Source of the DNA: Desulfofundulus australicus DSM 11792
Lineage (GTDB): Bacteria; Bacillota; Desulfotomaculia; Desulfotomaculales; Desulfovirgulaceae
Assembly (NCBI RefSeq): GCF_900129285.1
Contig: NZ_FQUW01000006.1
Span: forward strand, 84,276-148,275
Length of the DNA stretch: 64,000 nucleotides
Direction: 5' to 3'
The notes under the pieces are model-generated. The model saw only the letters and a program-made list of their open reading frames with translations. It was not told where the DNA came from and did no database searches. Made by a program: the position numbers and the translations under genes. Each line of letters opens with the position of its first letter. Positions within the stretch are counted from its first letter, which is position 1. This document shows, one piece after another, positions 18,750 to 27,284 of the stretch.

Positions 18750-20054
18750 TTAACTCCTGACAGCCCCCACCAGTTTCTCCGCGCGTTTCTGCACTTCATA
18801 ATAAATCCTTTCTTCGTCAAGGGTAAGGACCTGTCTATTTTCCATCACCAGCCGGCCATCGATGATTACCGTTTCCACATCAGATGCCCGGGCTGCATAA
18901 ACCAAATGGGCCATCAGGTTGTGGCGGGGATAAAAATGGGGCCGGTCAAGATTGACCAGGATGATGTCCGCCTTATTACCCGGCTTAAGCGGGCCCACAT
19001 CTTTTAACCCCAGTACCCGGGCACCGTTTACCGTGGCCATGGCCAGGGCATCCTGGGCAGGGAGGGCCATGGGATCCATGGTGGCAACTTTTTGCAGCAA
19101 GGCTGCCGAACGCATTTCTTCCATCATATCCAGGTTGTTGTTACTGGCTGCTCCATCGGTACCCAGCCCTACCAGCGCCCCTGCGGCCAGCAGCCGGGTT
19201 ACCGGGGCAATTCCACTGGCCAGTTTCATATTGCTTTCGGGATTATGAGCTATACCTGCACCCCTGGCCACCAGAATGCGGATATCTTCATCGGTAAGAT
19301 GAACGCAATGGGCAGCCAGCACAGGAAAATTAAATAATCCTACCTGTTCCATCAGGGCTACTGGTGTTTTACCGTACTTTTGCTGAATTTCTTCTATTTC
19401 AGCCCGGGTTTCTGCAATATGGATATGGATACCCACCTTCAACTCATCTGCCATATCCAAAACCCGGGCCAGAAAATCGGGCGGGCAGGTGTATGGGGCG
19501 TGTGGTCCCAGCATGGTGGTAATGCGCCCTTCCGCCTGACCATGCCACTCGCGGATAAAACGGCGGCTGTTGCTCAGGGCCTCCCCTGCCCCCGGTGAAA
19601 GCCCGATCAGGCCCTGGGACAGGCTGGCCCTCATCCCCGCCTTCTCTACTGCCCGGGCCACTTCGTCCATATGGAAATACATGTCGGCAAAGGTCGTGGT
19701 CCCGGAACGAATCATCTCCAGGCAGCTAAGCATGGCACCCCAGTAAATATCTTCAGGCTCGAGCCTTTCTTCTACCGGCCAGATTTTTTTTTGCAGCCAT
19801 TCCATAAGGGGCAGGTCATCGGCATATCCCCGCAGTAATGTCATGGATGCGTGAGTATGGCAGTTAACAAAACCCGGCATGGCCAGCATGCCCCGGGCAT
19901 CAATTACCCGGTCAAAATTTTGTTCCGGGGAAACGCTCCCCGCAGGACCCACATGGGTTATGTATTGTCCCTCAATAATAATTTCACCGTCGGGAATAAG
20001 GGCACTGCCCTGCTCCATGGTTAACACAGCAGCCCCGCTGATCATTATTTTCAT
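18750..20054 (-). CDS. mtaD: 5-methylthioadenosine/S-adenosylhomocysteine deaminase
   Basis: A 434-residue amidohydrolase of the MTA/SAH (and in archaea also 5'-deoxyadenosine) deaminase group, converting the adenine base to hypoxanthine. Metal-site motifs are NCHTHASMTLLRGYADDLPL, GPHAPYTCP, VLAAHCVHL and LGTDGAASNNNLDMMEEMR. Length and motifs match the family. It lies downstream of the aldolase gene (gap 59 nt) and in the same operon as ahcY, mtnA and mtnP, which all handle SAM by-products. The substrate preference among MTA, SAH and 5'-deoxyadenosine is open. Confidence 0.92.
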   Translation of the reverse strand: MKIMISGAAVLTMEQGSALIPDGEIIIEGQYITHVGPAGSVSPEQNFDRVIDARGMLAMPGFVNCHTHASMTLLRGYADDLPLMEWLQKKIWPVEERLEPEDIYWGAMLSCLEMIRSGTTTFADMYFHMDEVARAVEKAGMRASLSQGLIGLSPGAGEALSNSRRFIREWHGQAEGRITTMLGPHAPYTCPPDFLARVLDMADELKVGIHIHIAETRAEIEEIQQKYGKTPVALMEQVGLFNFPVLAAHCVHLTDEDIRILVARGAGIAHNPESNMKLASGIAPVTRLLAAGALVGLGTDGAASNNNLDMMEEMRSAALLQKVATMDPMALPAQDALAMATVNGARVLGLKDVGPLKPGNKADIILVNLDRPHFYPRHNLMAHLVYAARASDVETVIIDGRLVMENRQVLTLDEERIYYEVQKRAEKLVGAVRS

Positions 20055-20113
20055 AATTGATTCCTCCAGACGTTGTGGTTAAACAGGTCCCCGGCCTGCA
20101 GGCAAAATACAGG

Positions 20114-20800
20114 TTATTGCCGTTCATTTAGGGAGAAATTACGTACCATTGCCAGACTGTAGCCTTGAAGGTAGGAACTCCTCAGCGCCTCTACCTCTTC
20201 AGCAGGCAAAATGGCCGGCTGCCCAACCAGGTCAGCCCAAACGTAAACTTTAGCTGACTTTTCCACAATTTGGCATACCATAAAAGCTTCCTCCAGGTTG
20301 CGTCCGACTCCCACCACGCCATGATTGGCCAGGAGCACCGCTCCCCGGTCTCCCAGGGCTTCCACCGCCGCCCGGGCCAGCTCCTCCGTACCGGCCCGGG
20401 CATAGCTGGCCACAGCCACGCCATTACCTACTGTCTGGGCCAGGTCTTCTAAGATAGGAGGAATGGGCTTGCGGGCCACGGCCAGGGCGCTGGCAAAAAC
20501 GCTGTGGGTATGCATTACAGCATAAACATCAGGGCGGGCATGGTATATGGCCAGGTGTAACATAAATTCCGTGGAGGGACGTTTCTCTCCCTCCACCACC
20601 CGGCCGTCCAGATCCAGCACCACCATATCCCGGGCCTGCAGGTTAGCATAGGGTATACCGCTGGGTGTGATCACCACCAGTTCCTCCCTGGGCACCCGGG
20701 CAGAAATATTACCCCAGCTCCCTGTCACCAGACCGCTGGTAGCCATCCGCAGGCTCATTTTGTAGACCTGCTCTTTATATTTCTCCACTGCCACCGTCAT
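20114..20800 (-). CDS. class II aldolase/adducin family protein, probable 5-(methylthio)ribulose- or deoxyribulose-1-phosphate aldolase
   Basis: 228-residue zinc-dependent class II aldolase like L-fuculose-phosphate aldolase. It shows TGSWGNISAR near the N-terminus, TPSGIPY, the metal-binding HTHSVFASALA and ANHGVVGVG. Next to mtnP and mtnA it would be expected to split 5-methylthioribulose-1-phosphate or 5-deoxyribulose-1-phosphate into DHAP and an aldehyde (the DHAP shunt known from E. coli and Rhodospirillum). That assignment rests on the neighbours, not on residues I can identify. MtnB dehydratases share this fold, but no other methionine-salvage genes (mtnK, W, X, C, D) are present. Confidence 0.85.
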   Translation of the reverse strand: MTVAVEKYKEQVYKMSLRMATSGLVTGSWGNISARVPREELVVITPSGIPYANLQARDMVVLDLDGRVVEGEKRPSTEFMLHLAIYHARPDVYAVMHTHSVFASALAVARKPIPPILEDLAQTVGNGVAVASYARAGTEELARAAVEALGDRGAVLLANHGVVGVGRNLEEAFMVCQIVEKSAKVYVWADLVGQPAILPAEEVEALRSSYLQGYSLAMVRNFSLNERQ

Positions 20801-20818
20801 AAATTCCCCATCCTCCCA

Positions 20819-22072
20819 TCATCCTGCCTGCCAGCTCTGAAGGTAGGCCTTTTGATCCGGTGTCAGCTGATCGATTTCAACGCCCAAGGAAGATAATTTT
20901 ATCTCCGCCACCCGCCGGTCCAGTTCAGGCGGCACCAAATGCACCCCGGGCTTCAAACAATTCCCGTTCTCCCAGATATAACGGGCGGAAAGAGCCTGCA
21001 GGGCAAAGGACATATCCATAATTTCCGCCGGGTGACCGTCCCCGGCAGCCAGATTCACCAGCCGGCCTTCTCCCAGGAGATATATACGTCGCCCGTCCGG
21101 CAGGGTAAATTCTTCTATATTTTGCCGGACAAGCCGGCGGGAAACCGCTATTCCTGCCAGCTCAGGTTTGTTAATTTCCACATCAAAATGACCGGCATTG
21201 GCCAGGATGGCCCCATCTTTCATCCGCCGGAAATGCCTGCTCCTCAAAACATCACGGCAGCCGGTAACGGTGATGAAAATATCTCCCACTTCAGCAGCCT
21301 GTTCGCTTTTCATCACCAGGTAACCGTCCATGTATGCCTCCAGGGCCCTGACCGGGTCCACCTCACAGACAACCACCTTTGCCCCCAGTCCTGCGGCACG
21401 CCTGGCCACCCCTTTACCGCACCATCCGTAACCCACAACCACCACGGTCTTGCCTGCCACCAGCAAATTCGTGGTACGCATGATCCCGGCCCAAACCGAT
21501 TCTCCCGTCCCGTAGCGATTATCAAAAAGGAATTTGCAGCGGGCATCGTTGACGGCAATCATGGGAAAAAGCAACCGGCCCTCCTGTTCCATCGCCTTCA
21601 GGCGGGAAACTCCGGTTGTAGTTTCCTCGCATCCCCCAACCACTTCCCCGGCCAGTTCACGGCAACGGGTATGCAGCAGGTGAACCAGATCACCCCCGTC
21701 ATCGATAACCACGTGGGGACGGATTTCCAGAACTTTAACCAGGTGTTCCACATATTCTTCACCGGTCGCCCCATGCCAGGCGTAGACGTGAATGCCTTCT
21801 GCAGCCAGAGCTGCAGCTACGTCGTCCTGGGTTGACAGGGGGTTGGAGCCGGAGATGGCCACTTCCGCTCCACCTGCTTTAAGAACTTCGGCCAGATAAG
21901 CTGTTTTGCCCTCCAGGTGAATACTCATGGCCACCCTTACCCCGGCAAAAGGACGTGTTCTTTCAAACTCTTCCCTGATAACATTGAGAACCGGCATATG
22001 AACCCGTACCCAGTCAATTTTCAGCCTGCCCCCGGGTGCCAGGTTGATATCCCGAATAAGATATTCCTGCAT
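20819..22072 (-). CDS. ahcY: adenosylhomocysteinase
   Basis: NAD-dependent S-adenosylhomocysteine hydrolase, 417 residues from the ATG at 22072 ([17 protein letters not shown]). That start lies 10 nt after GGAGGAG; the open frame runs 15 codons further upstream without support. Motifs: [31 protein letters not shown] and the NAD-binding [20 protein letters not shown]. It lacks the C-terminal extension with KPDHYRY of the eukaryal type, as is common in thermophilic and archaeal-type enzymes. It sits in the MTA/SAH salvage operon between mtnA and the aldolase gene. Confidence 0.95.
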   Translation of the reverse strand: MQEYLIRDINLAPGGRLKIDWVRVHMPVLNVIREEFERTRPFAGVRVAMSIHLEGKTAYLAEVLKAGGAEVAISGSNPLSTQDDVAAALAAEGIHVYAWHGATGEEYVEHLVKVLEIRPHVVIDDGGDLVHLLHTRCRELAGEVVGGCEETTTGVSRLKAMEQEGRLLFPMIAVNDARCKFLFDNRYGTGESVWAGIMRTTNLLVAGKTVVVVGYGWCGKGVARRAAGLGAKVVVCEVDPVRALEAYMDGYLVMKSEQAAEVGDIFITVTGCRDVLRSRHFRRMKDGAILANAGHFDVEINKPELAGIAVSRRLVRQNIEEFTLPDGRRIYLLGEGRLVNLAAGDGHPAEIMDMSFALQALSARYIWENGNCLKPGVHLVPPELDRRVAEIKLSSLGVEIDQLTPDQKAYLQSWQAG

Positions 22073-22121
22073 TTTTATTGCTCTCCTCCTGGTAAAATAC
22101 CCTGTTGGTGTTCTCATCGGC

Positions 22122-23156
22122 TCAGGCTTTGAAAAGCCCGGCCAGGCTTTCCCTGTAGGGCGGTCTGGCCACCCCTTGATCTGTAATAATGGCTGTTATC
22201 AGCCGGGCCGGAGTGATATCAAAGGCAGGGTTCCAGACCTTGATTCCCCGGGGAGCTACCGGTATCCCGGCAAGGTGGGTCACCTCTTCCGGCCGCCGCT
22301 CTTCAATGGGAATATCCTTCCCGCTGTCCAGGGAAAGGTCTATGGTGGACAGGGGTGCCGCCACATAAAAGGGCACGCCGTGTTCTCTGGCCAGGACAGC
22401 AAGGCCATAAGTACCGATCTTGTTCGCCACATCCCCGTTGGACGCAATGCGATCTGCCCCCACCACCACCAGATCTACCATCCCCCGGGCCATTAAATAA
22501 GCGGCCATATTATCAGTAATAAGGGTAACGGGTATATTTTCCTGGAGCAACTCCCAGGCAGTCAAACGCGCACCCTGCAAAAGGGGCCTGGTTTCACTGG
22601 CATATACACTGACCCGCTTCCCTGCTTCCTGAGCAGCCCGGATTACCCCCAGGGCAGTACCATAACCGGCCGTAGCTAAAGCTCCGGCATTGCAATGGGT
22701 TAGAATCCTCGCCCCGGGAGGAACCAGTTCCTGGCCGTAACGCCCGATGCGCTTGTTACCCTCCCGGTCTTCCTGATAAATTGCATGGGCTTCATTTATT
22801 AAAAGCTCCGTTAATTCCCGGGTATCCTGAGAGGGGGTTGCTTCCAGCTTATGCAAAAGTCGGTTTAGTGCCCAGGTAAGGTTAACCGCAGTGGGACGGG
22901 TAGAAGCCAGAACTTCAGCCACCTCCCGGGCACGGGCAAGGAGTTCCTGGCGGTTCCGGGGTCTGGCCGCCAAAACCCCCAGCACCAGCCCATAGGCCGC
23001 CGCTGCACCTATAGCCGGCGCTCCCCGCACCCGCAAGCTGCGGATGGCTTCCGCAACAGTCACATGGTCCCGGCACTGAATATATTCAACCTTACCAGGC
23101 AACCTGGTTTGATCCAGGAGCAACAAAACCCCATCTTCCCAGCGCATGGTCTCCAA
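22122..23156 (-). CDS. mtnA: S-methyl-5-thioribose-1-phosphate isomerase
   Basis: About 344 residues of the MtnA / aIF2B-like family, turning 5-methylthioribose-1-phosphate into the ribulose form; members also act on 5-deoxyribose-1-phosphate. Motifs: [16 protein letters not shown], the catalytic Cys in [15 protein letters not shown] and the catalytic Asp in [21 protein letters not shown] take the TTG at 23156 as start, 8 nt after AAGGAG; a TTG at 23165 and an ATG at 23147 are in frame. It is 16 nt downstream of mtnP, so the two steps are coupled in one transcript. Confidence 0.93.
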   Translation of the reverse strand: METMRWEDGVLLLLDQTRLPGKVEYIQCRDHVTVAEAIRSLRVRGAPAIGAAAAYGLVLGVLAARPRNRQELLARAREVAEVLASTRPTAVNLTWALNRLLHKLEATPSQDTRELTELLINEAHAIYQEDREGNKRIGRYGQELVPPGARILTHCNAGALATAGYGTALGVIRAAQEAGKRVSVYASETRPLLQGARLTAWELLQENIPVTLITDNMAAYLMARGMVDLVVVGADRIASNGDVANKIGTYGLAVLAREHGVPFYVAAPLSTIDLSLDSGKDIPIEERRPEEVTHLAGIPVAPRGIKVWNPAFDITPARLITAIITDQGVARPPYRESLAGLFKA

Positions 23157-23172
23157 AACTACCAACTCCTTC

Positions 23173-23958
23173 CTATTTTACGGCAGAAGGATCAAGTGGG
23201 GTTTCGTGACAGAGACAGGTACGGTCCGGCTGCAATAACTCTATGGCCCGCATAACCAGACGGCGCAGGTTGGCCGTATTTTCAGCCATTACCTCCACCA
23301 CTTCCTGGTGGGAAAGACGATTGGGCGAAATCCCGGCAGCAAAATTGGTCACCATGGCAATAGTTGCATAACAGATTCCAGCTTCCCGGGCCAGAACCAC
23401 CTCGGGAACACTGGTCATACCCACAATATCTCCTCCCAGCTGGCGGAACATGCGGATTTCAGCGGGGGTTTCGAAACGCGGCCCCTCGGTACAAACATAG
23501 GTGCCCGCGGTATGATGTTCCAACCCCAGCTCCCTGGCGGCCCGGGCAAGGGTAGCTCGCAATTCCGGGCAGTAGGGATCGGTCATATCCAGGTGAACCA
23601 CGCCTTTCTCTATAAAAGTCTGGGGACGGCTTTTGGTAAAATCAAGAAACTGGTCCACAAAAACAAGCTGGCAGGGCTTCATCTCCGGATTTAAAGAGCC
23701 CACGGCAGCTGTAGCCAGGATACTCTTTACCCCCAGCTGTTTGAGCCCCCAGATATTGGCCCGGTAATTGACAAGGTGCGGTGGTACTGAGTGATCTTCC
23801 CCGTGGCGGGCTACAAAGGCCACCTCCCTCTCCCGGTAGTTACCAATTTTAACCCAAACAGGGCCAAAGGGAGTTTCCAGCCTCTTCTGACGAACTTCAT
23901 CCAGGATACTGGGATCGTATACTCCTGTCCCGCCAATGATGGCTATACGCACGGTCAT
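23173..23958 (-). CDS. mtnP: S-methyl-5'-thioadenosine phosphorylase
   Basis: A 261-residue trimeric-type purine nucleoside phosphorylase family enzyme that splits methylthioadenosine (often also 5'-deoxyadenosine) into adenine and the sugar-1-phosphate. Motifs: IGGTGVYDP at the N-terminus, ARHGEDHSVPPHLVNYRANI, CTEGPRFETPAEI and GMTSVPEVVLAREAGI. The ATG at 23958 (MTVRIAII) has GGAGGGC 8 nt upstream; 39 extra in-frame codons lack family similarity. It is the first gene of the salvage operon. The leader shows no SAM riboswitch that I can recognise. Confidence 0.94.
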   Translation of the reverse strand: MTVRIAIIGGTGVYDPSILDEVRQKRLETPFGPVWVKIGNYREREVAFVARHGEDHSVPPHLVNYRANIWGLKQLGVKSILATAAVGSLNPEMKPCQLVFVDQFLDFTKSRPQTFIEKGVVHLDMTDPYCPELRATLARAARELGLEHHTAGTYVCTEGPRFETPAEIRMFRQLGGDIVGMTSVPEVVLAREAGICYATIAMVTNFAAGISPNRLSHQEVVEVMAENTANLRRLVMRAIELLQPDRTCLCHETPLDPSAVK

Positions 23959-24162
23959 CTTCAAGCCCTCCATTCCCTGTAAAACGTCAACCTGGTTATT
24001 TCTAGACTTCATCTTAACCTTAGCTACTATTCGCCCTTGCCGCTTACTTTCCTTTAGTGGCGATAAATTTTTCAAAATTACAGTCAGCCGGGGGCTATTT
24101 GACAGGTGGATTTATCTACTTTAAAATCGTAATATACAAATATAAAAATAGCGGGTGACATT

Positions 24163-24483
24163 ATGAATATTGTCCAAAATAATGTCCATGATTATGAAGA
24201 AAAGGCTGAACTTTTAAAAGCCCTGGCCCATCCCGTCCGCCTGTGCATTGTCGACGGGTTGCTGCAAAACGAATGTAACGTGACCAAAATCCGCGAATGC
24301 CTGGAGTTGCCGCAGTCCACCGTTTCCCAGCATTTAAGCATTCTTAAATCCCGGGGCATTATTAAAGGACGACGCCGGGGAACGGAAATCTGCTACACCG
24401 TGAGCAATGAACTGGTCAGAGAATTAATGAAAATTCTGACAGGAAAAAATGTGCATATCCAGGGTCCTGAGGGTAAAAAATAA
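24163..24483 (+). CDS. ArsR-family winged-helix regulator
   Basis: 106-residue ArsR/SmtB-type repressor. ALAHPVRLCIVDGLL is the typical first helices, and LELPQSTVSQHLSILKSRGII is the recognition helix-turn-helix, followed by the wing GRRRGTEICYTV. Cysteines occur in LCIVD, NECNV, RECLE and EICY, but the classic ELCVCD metal motif is absent, so the effector is unknown. It is divergent from mtnP and begins a plus-strand group with two small ferritin-like genes (18 nt to the next), which it may control. Confidence 0.9.
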   Translation: MNIVQNNVHDYEEKAELLKALAHPVRLCIVDGLLQNECNVTKIRECLELPQSTVSQHLSILKSRGIIKGRRRGTEICYTVSNELVRELMKILTGKNVHIQGPEGKK

Positions 24484-24500
24484 AGCTGAGGTGGTTTTGT

Positions 24501-24707
24501 TTGTCTCTCCTCAGCGAAAAGGAAATACTTAATTACGCTTTCAAAAAGGCAATTGAAATGGAACAGCGACGACAGGCCAAGTATTCCTTTCTGGCCCGCA
24601 ATTCGCGGGATAAGAAGCTACAGGAACTTTTCGGCAGCTTTGCCGTCACCTGCAGCCGCCATATTGCCCTGCTTAAGGAGGAAATGAAAAACTTAAACAT
24701 ACAATAA
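24501..24707 (+). CDS. small ferritin-like (rubrerythrin-type) protein
   Basis: A 68-residue all-helical protein starting at a TTG 6 nt after GAGGTGG. The segments FKKAIEMEQRRQAKYSFLA and CSRHIALLKEEMKNL resemble one half of a ferritin-like helical bundle with acidic and His residues. It is too short for a full four-helix diiron domain unless it dimerises. It follows the arsR gene by 18 nt and precedes another small protein of similar style. Function unknown; a role in metal or redox handling is inference. Confidence 0.65.
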   Translation: MSLLSEKEILNYAFKKAIEMEQRRQAKYSFLARNSRDKKLQELFGSFAVTCSRHIALLKEEMKNLNIQ

Positions 24708-24741
24708 AAACGGTAACTTTATTAAGAAGGGAAGAAAAGGG

Positions 24742-24984
24742 TTGAACAAGCTGGATTTGCTTTATGATGCTCTTACTGACAAACTATGGAGCCAGCATTT
24801 TTACAACGAACAATTTCTCATGATCGTCAACCCAATCGCACGAAACCTCTTTGCGCGTTTAAGGGATGAGGAAAGCCAGCACGTACTGACCCTGCACCGG
24901 GCGATTGCCGCCATGGAAGCCAATCCTTTTCCACCGAGCCGGATTTTACCCGGACTCAATAAAAACCCGCGCTACCGGCTTTAA
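24742..24984 (+). CDS. small ferritin-like protein
   Basis: 80 residues, TTG start after AAGAAAAGGG. The helices LYDALTDKLWSQHFYNEQFL and ARNLFARLRDEESQHVLTL contain one ExxH (ESQH), the pattern of ferritin-like metal ligands and of spore-coat CotF-like proteins. It ends with a Pro-rich tail (PFPPSRILPGLNKNPRYRL). It forms a likely operon with the arsR gene and the 68-residue protein. Function unknown. Confidence 0.6.
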   Translation: MNKLDLLYDALTDKLWSQHFYNEQFLMIVNPIARNLFARLRDEESQHVLTLHRAIAAMEANPFPPSRILPGLNKNPRYRL

Positions 24985-24995
24985 TAATCCCCTTC

Positions 24996-25442
24996 CTACC
25001 TCCCCGGCTTGATTACTCCCAGCCACTCTCCCAGCCAGAATAATAAAGTAAAGCCAGTCACATTTAAACCCAGACTATGCCATAGTGACCATTTGCTGGT
25101 ATAGGTAAAATATCCGGTAAAAATCATCAGCCACTCCACCAATAAATACGCCGCAGATAGCAGGATAATGTAGGGCAACCGCAGCCAGCGCCTGGCGGGG
25201 TAAAACCGCGCCACCGTGACCCCGTTGAACAGGCCGGACAGAAAATAAAGCGGCGGCAAACCGCCCAGAATCGGAAGGCCGAACTTATAAGTAAAAGCCC
25301 CCAGCCTGATCAGGGTAACATCCAGTACGTAAACAACCACCAGGGCAACCAGTCCCATGGGCCAGAGTAAAACCCAGCCCTTTTTTCCCACGAGTAAAGC
25401 AGACATAAAAAAAGAAACAAGAAACAAAACCAGCCAGGCCAC
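24996..25442 (-). CDS. CBO0543-type multi-pass membrane protein
   Basis: 148 residues with about five membrane segments (LVLFLVSFFMSALLVG, LWPMGLVALVVVYVLDVTL, LPYIILLSAAYLLVEWLMIF, LGLNVTGFTLLFWLGEWLG). The central LPLYFLSGLFNG-like and WLMIFTGYFTYTSKWSLWHS parts resemble the uncharacterised CBO0543 family of spore-forming clostridia. It converges on the ferritin-like gene with only 11 nt between stops. A second protein of the same kind lies at 25631. No function is known. Confidence 0.75.
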   Translation of the reverse strand: MAWLVLFLVSFFMSALLVGKKGWVLLWPMGLVALVVVYVLDVTLIRLGAFTYKFGLPILGGLPPLYFLSGLFNGVTVARFYPARRWLRLPYIILLSAAYLLVEWLMIFTGYFTYTSKWSLWHSLGLNVTGFTLLFWLGEWLGVIKPGR

Positions 25443-25508
25443 AGAAATGCCTTCTCCTTCCCCATCCTATATTTTTAAACCTGCAACGGAGAAAAGGTTC
25501 ATTTCGCC

Positions 25509-25598
25509 TCATAAGTGCAACTTCTTGACCACCTGCAGCCAGAGCGCAACCGCCAGGGCCACTCCCAGCGAGAAAACTGTAAAGGTGAATAAATCCAA
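25509..25598 (-). CDS. 29-residue single-pass membrane micropeptide
   Basis: A short frame starting at TTG (25598) with GGGGGAGGG 6 nt upstream encodes MDLFTFTVFSLGVALAVALW and nine more residues ending KKLHL. It is one hydrophobic helix with a positively charged C-terminus. It lies between two CBO0543-type membrane protein genes on the same strand. The ribosome site and the clean transmembrane pattern support a real gene, but it is short enough to be chance. Confidence 0.5.
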   Translation of the reverse strand: MDLFTFTVFSLGVALAVALWLQVVKKLHL

Positions 25599-25630
25599 AC
25601 CTTTCCCTCCCCCAAAAGAAGTGCTTGTAC

Positions 25631-26071
25631 TTACCGCCAGCCCTTGCGCTGGCTTTCCACCACCCAGGCCAGGAAAACAAAAACCAAAAAATTTATCATG
25701 AAGCTTGCCGGGTGGTACCAGTTGATATAATCCAGAACACCGGCCAGCATGAACATATGTTCCTGCAAGAGAAAGAGACCGGAAAACACAAGTATATGCA
25801 AACCCTGTAACCAGCGCGCCCCAGGGAGATACTGCCCGAACAGAGCCCCCATGGTAAACACAGGACCAAAGGTAAAGAAAGCTGAAGAACAAAAAATGGA
25901 CAGGAGGGGCGAGGAAACTTGATATAACTTCAGGTCATGACCGATAAAATCGGTAACAAGCTGGATAATACAGGCCGATAGCCCGCCTGCCAGATGGGAT
26001 ATCCAGAACTCCCTTCTGGCCAGGGCAAAAAATACAAGCCAGCTAATGGCAAAGGCAATTAACCAGGGCAT
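25631..26071 (-). CDS. CBO0543-type multi-pass membrane protein (second copy)
   Basis: 146 residues, four to five membrane segments (WLIAFAISWLVFFALARREF, SIFCSSAFFTFGPVFTMGALFG, GLHILVFSGLFLLQEHMFML, ASFMINFLVFVFLAWVVE). The pattern LQEHMFMLAGVLDYINWYHP parallels VEWLMIFTGYFTYTSKWSLW of the gene at 24996, so the two are probably related. It is first in a minus-strand group with the micropeptide and that gene. No function is known; such proteins are found in endospore formers. Confidence 0.75.
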   Translation of the reverse strand: MPWLIAFAISWLVFFALARREFWISHLAGGLSACIIQLVTDFIGHDLKLYQVSSPLLSIFCSSAFFTFGPVFTMGALFGQYLPGARWLQGLHILVFSGLFLLQEHMFMLAGVLDYINWYHPASFMINFLVFVFLAWVVESQRKGWR

Positions 26072-26186
26072 TCTTAACCCTCCGCATTTTTGCCTATTTT
26101 CCCCCCTGACCGGGAGTTTAATGAGTTCTCCCAGCGGCTCATAATATCCCCCGCTCTAACCAACAATATGTTACGGGTGAGTAAAA

Positions 26187-27284
26187 TTGCGTGTTGCCAT
26201 CATAGGAGCCGGTCCCAGCGGCCTGGCCTGTGCCCTGGAACTGCAACGCCAGGGCGTTAAACCGGTTATCTTCGAGCGGTTTCACCGCACCGGCCACCCG
26301 GTGGAACGGGTGGATGTACTCTTAAACCTGCCGTGGCACCCTGTAAAGAACCAGCTGGCCTACCTGGCCAGACGTTACCATCTTCAACTTCATCCCCTGG
26401 CTCCCCTGCACACCATTATCATGCACAGCCCCGGCCACCGGGCCGTTATACGGTCGCGCCTGGGTTACCTCCTCTACCGGGGTCGTTCACCTCTTTCCAT
26501 CGAAAACCAACTGGCAGCCCGGCTCACCTGTCCCGTTATCTTTGAAACCATTGCTGACCCGCAGGCTCTGGCCAGGGAATATGACTGGGTGGTGGTTGCC
26601 ACCGGGGACAGCAAAGCCACCCGCCAGCTGGGCCTGTGGCTGGAACATTCCCGAATAATTATCAGGGGAGCCCTGGTACTGGGGGAATTCGAACCCCATA
26701 CCTTCCACGTTTTCTGGGACACCCGCTTCGCCAAACATGGCTACGGCTACCTGGCACCCTTTGATGCCGGGCGGGCCTGTTTATACCTCATGGTAGGGGG
26801 CATCACGCCCGCCGACATGGACGATTACTGGGAACTCTTTCTGGAATCGAAAAAACTGCATTATCCCGTCGTACAAACCTGTGAGATGGAATTTCACACC
26901 GGGCGGGCAACCGGTCACCAGTTGGGCAACATCCTCCTGGTGGGCAACAGCGGTGGATTTTTCAGCAACCTCTTTGGACTGGGCCTTTTCCCCGGGGTGA
27001 TCAGCGGGGTGCTGGCCGCCAGGGCTATTTTAAGGGGTGATAATTACGAAAGATTGATAAGACCCCTGATCCAGAGAATAGAACAGTTGAACGAGCTGCG
27101 TTGCAAACTGGACAAACTGGACAACCGCGGCCTGGACCGCCTGGTGGGCATCCTGGGAATGCCCGGTATCAAGCAGCTGATCTATTACTCCGGCCTGGAT
27201 GTAATTCCCGCAATTCAGGCCGCCCTGACCTGGTTTGACAGGCTAACCTTTCGCCCGCCACCCGCGCAGCCACGCCACCACTAA
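26187..27284 (+). CDS. geranylgeranyl-reductase-like FAD-dependent oxidoreductase (copy 1)
   Basis: 365 residues with an N-terminal FAD-binding Rossmann motif (VAIIGAGPSGLACALELQRQ), the second FAD segment DWVVVATGDSKA and the third motif GNILLVGNSGGFFSNLFGLG. The middle FAKHGYGYLAPFDAGRAC occupies the place of the substrate-cavity motif of geranylgeranyl reductases. TTG start after GGGTGAG. It is clearly paralogous to the gene at 28479 (same length, same C-terminal GIKQLIY). Its last 42 nt overlap the convergent permease gene. The substrate, possibly an isoprenoid chain, is not known. Confidence 0.82.
   Translation: MRVAIIGAGPSGLACALELQRQGVKPVIFERFHRTGHPVERVDVLLNLPWHPVKNQLAYLARRYHLQLHPLAPLHTIIMHSPGHRAVIRSRLGYLLYRGRSPLSIENQLAARLTCPVIFETIADPQALAREYDWVVVATGDSKATRQLGLWLEHSRIIIRGALVLGEFEPHTFHVFWDTRFAKHGYGYLAPFDAGRACLYLMVGGITPADMDDYWELFLESKKLHYPVVQTCEMEFHTGRATGHQLGNILLVGNSGGFFSNLFGLGLFPGVISGVLAARAILRGDNYERLIRPLIQRIEQLNELRCKLDKLDNRGLDRLVGILGMPGIKQLIYYSGLDVIPAIQAALTWFDRLTFRPPPAQPRHH

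Noticed and set aside
20939..21835. A 298-codon plus-strand open frame
   Set aside because: Antisense of ahcY, rich in His, Pro and Gln in a way that mirrors the codons of the real gene.
23959..24162. SAM riboswitch upstream of mtnP
   Set aside because: The leader lacks the conserved SAM-I core and any terminator hairpin.
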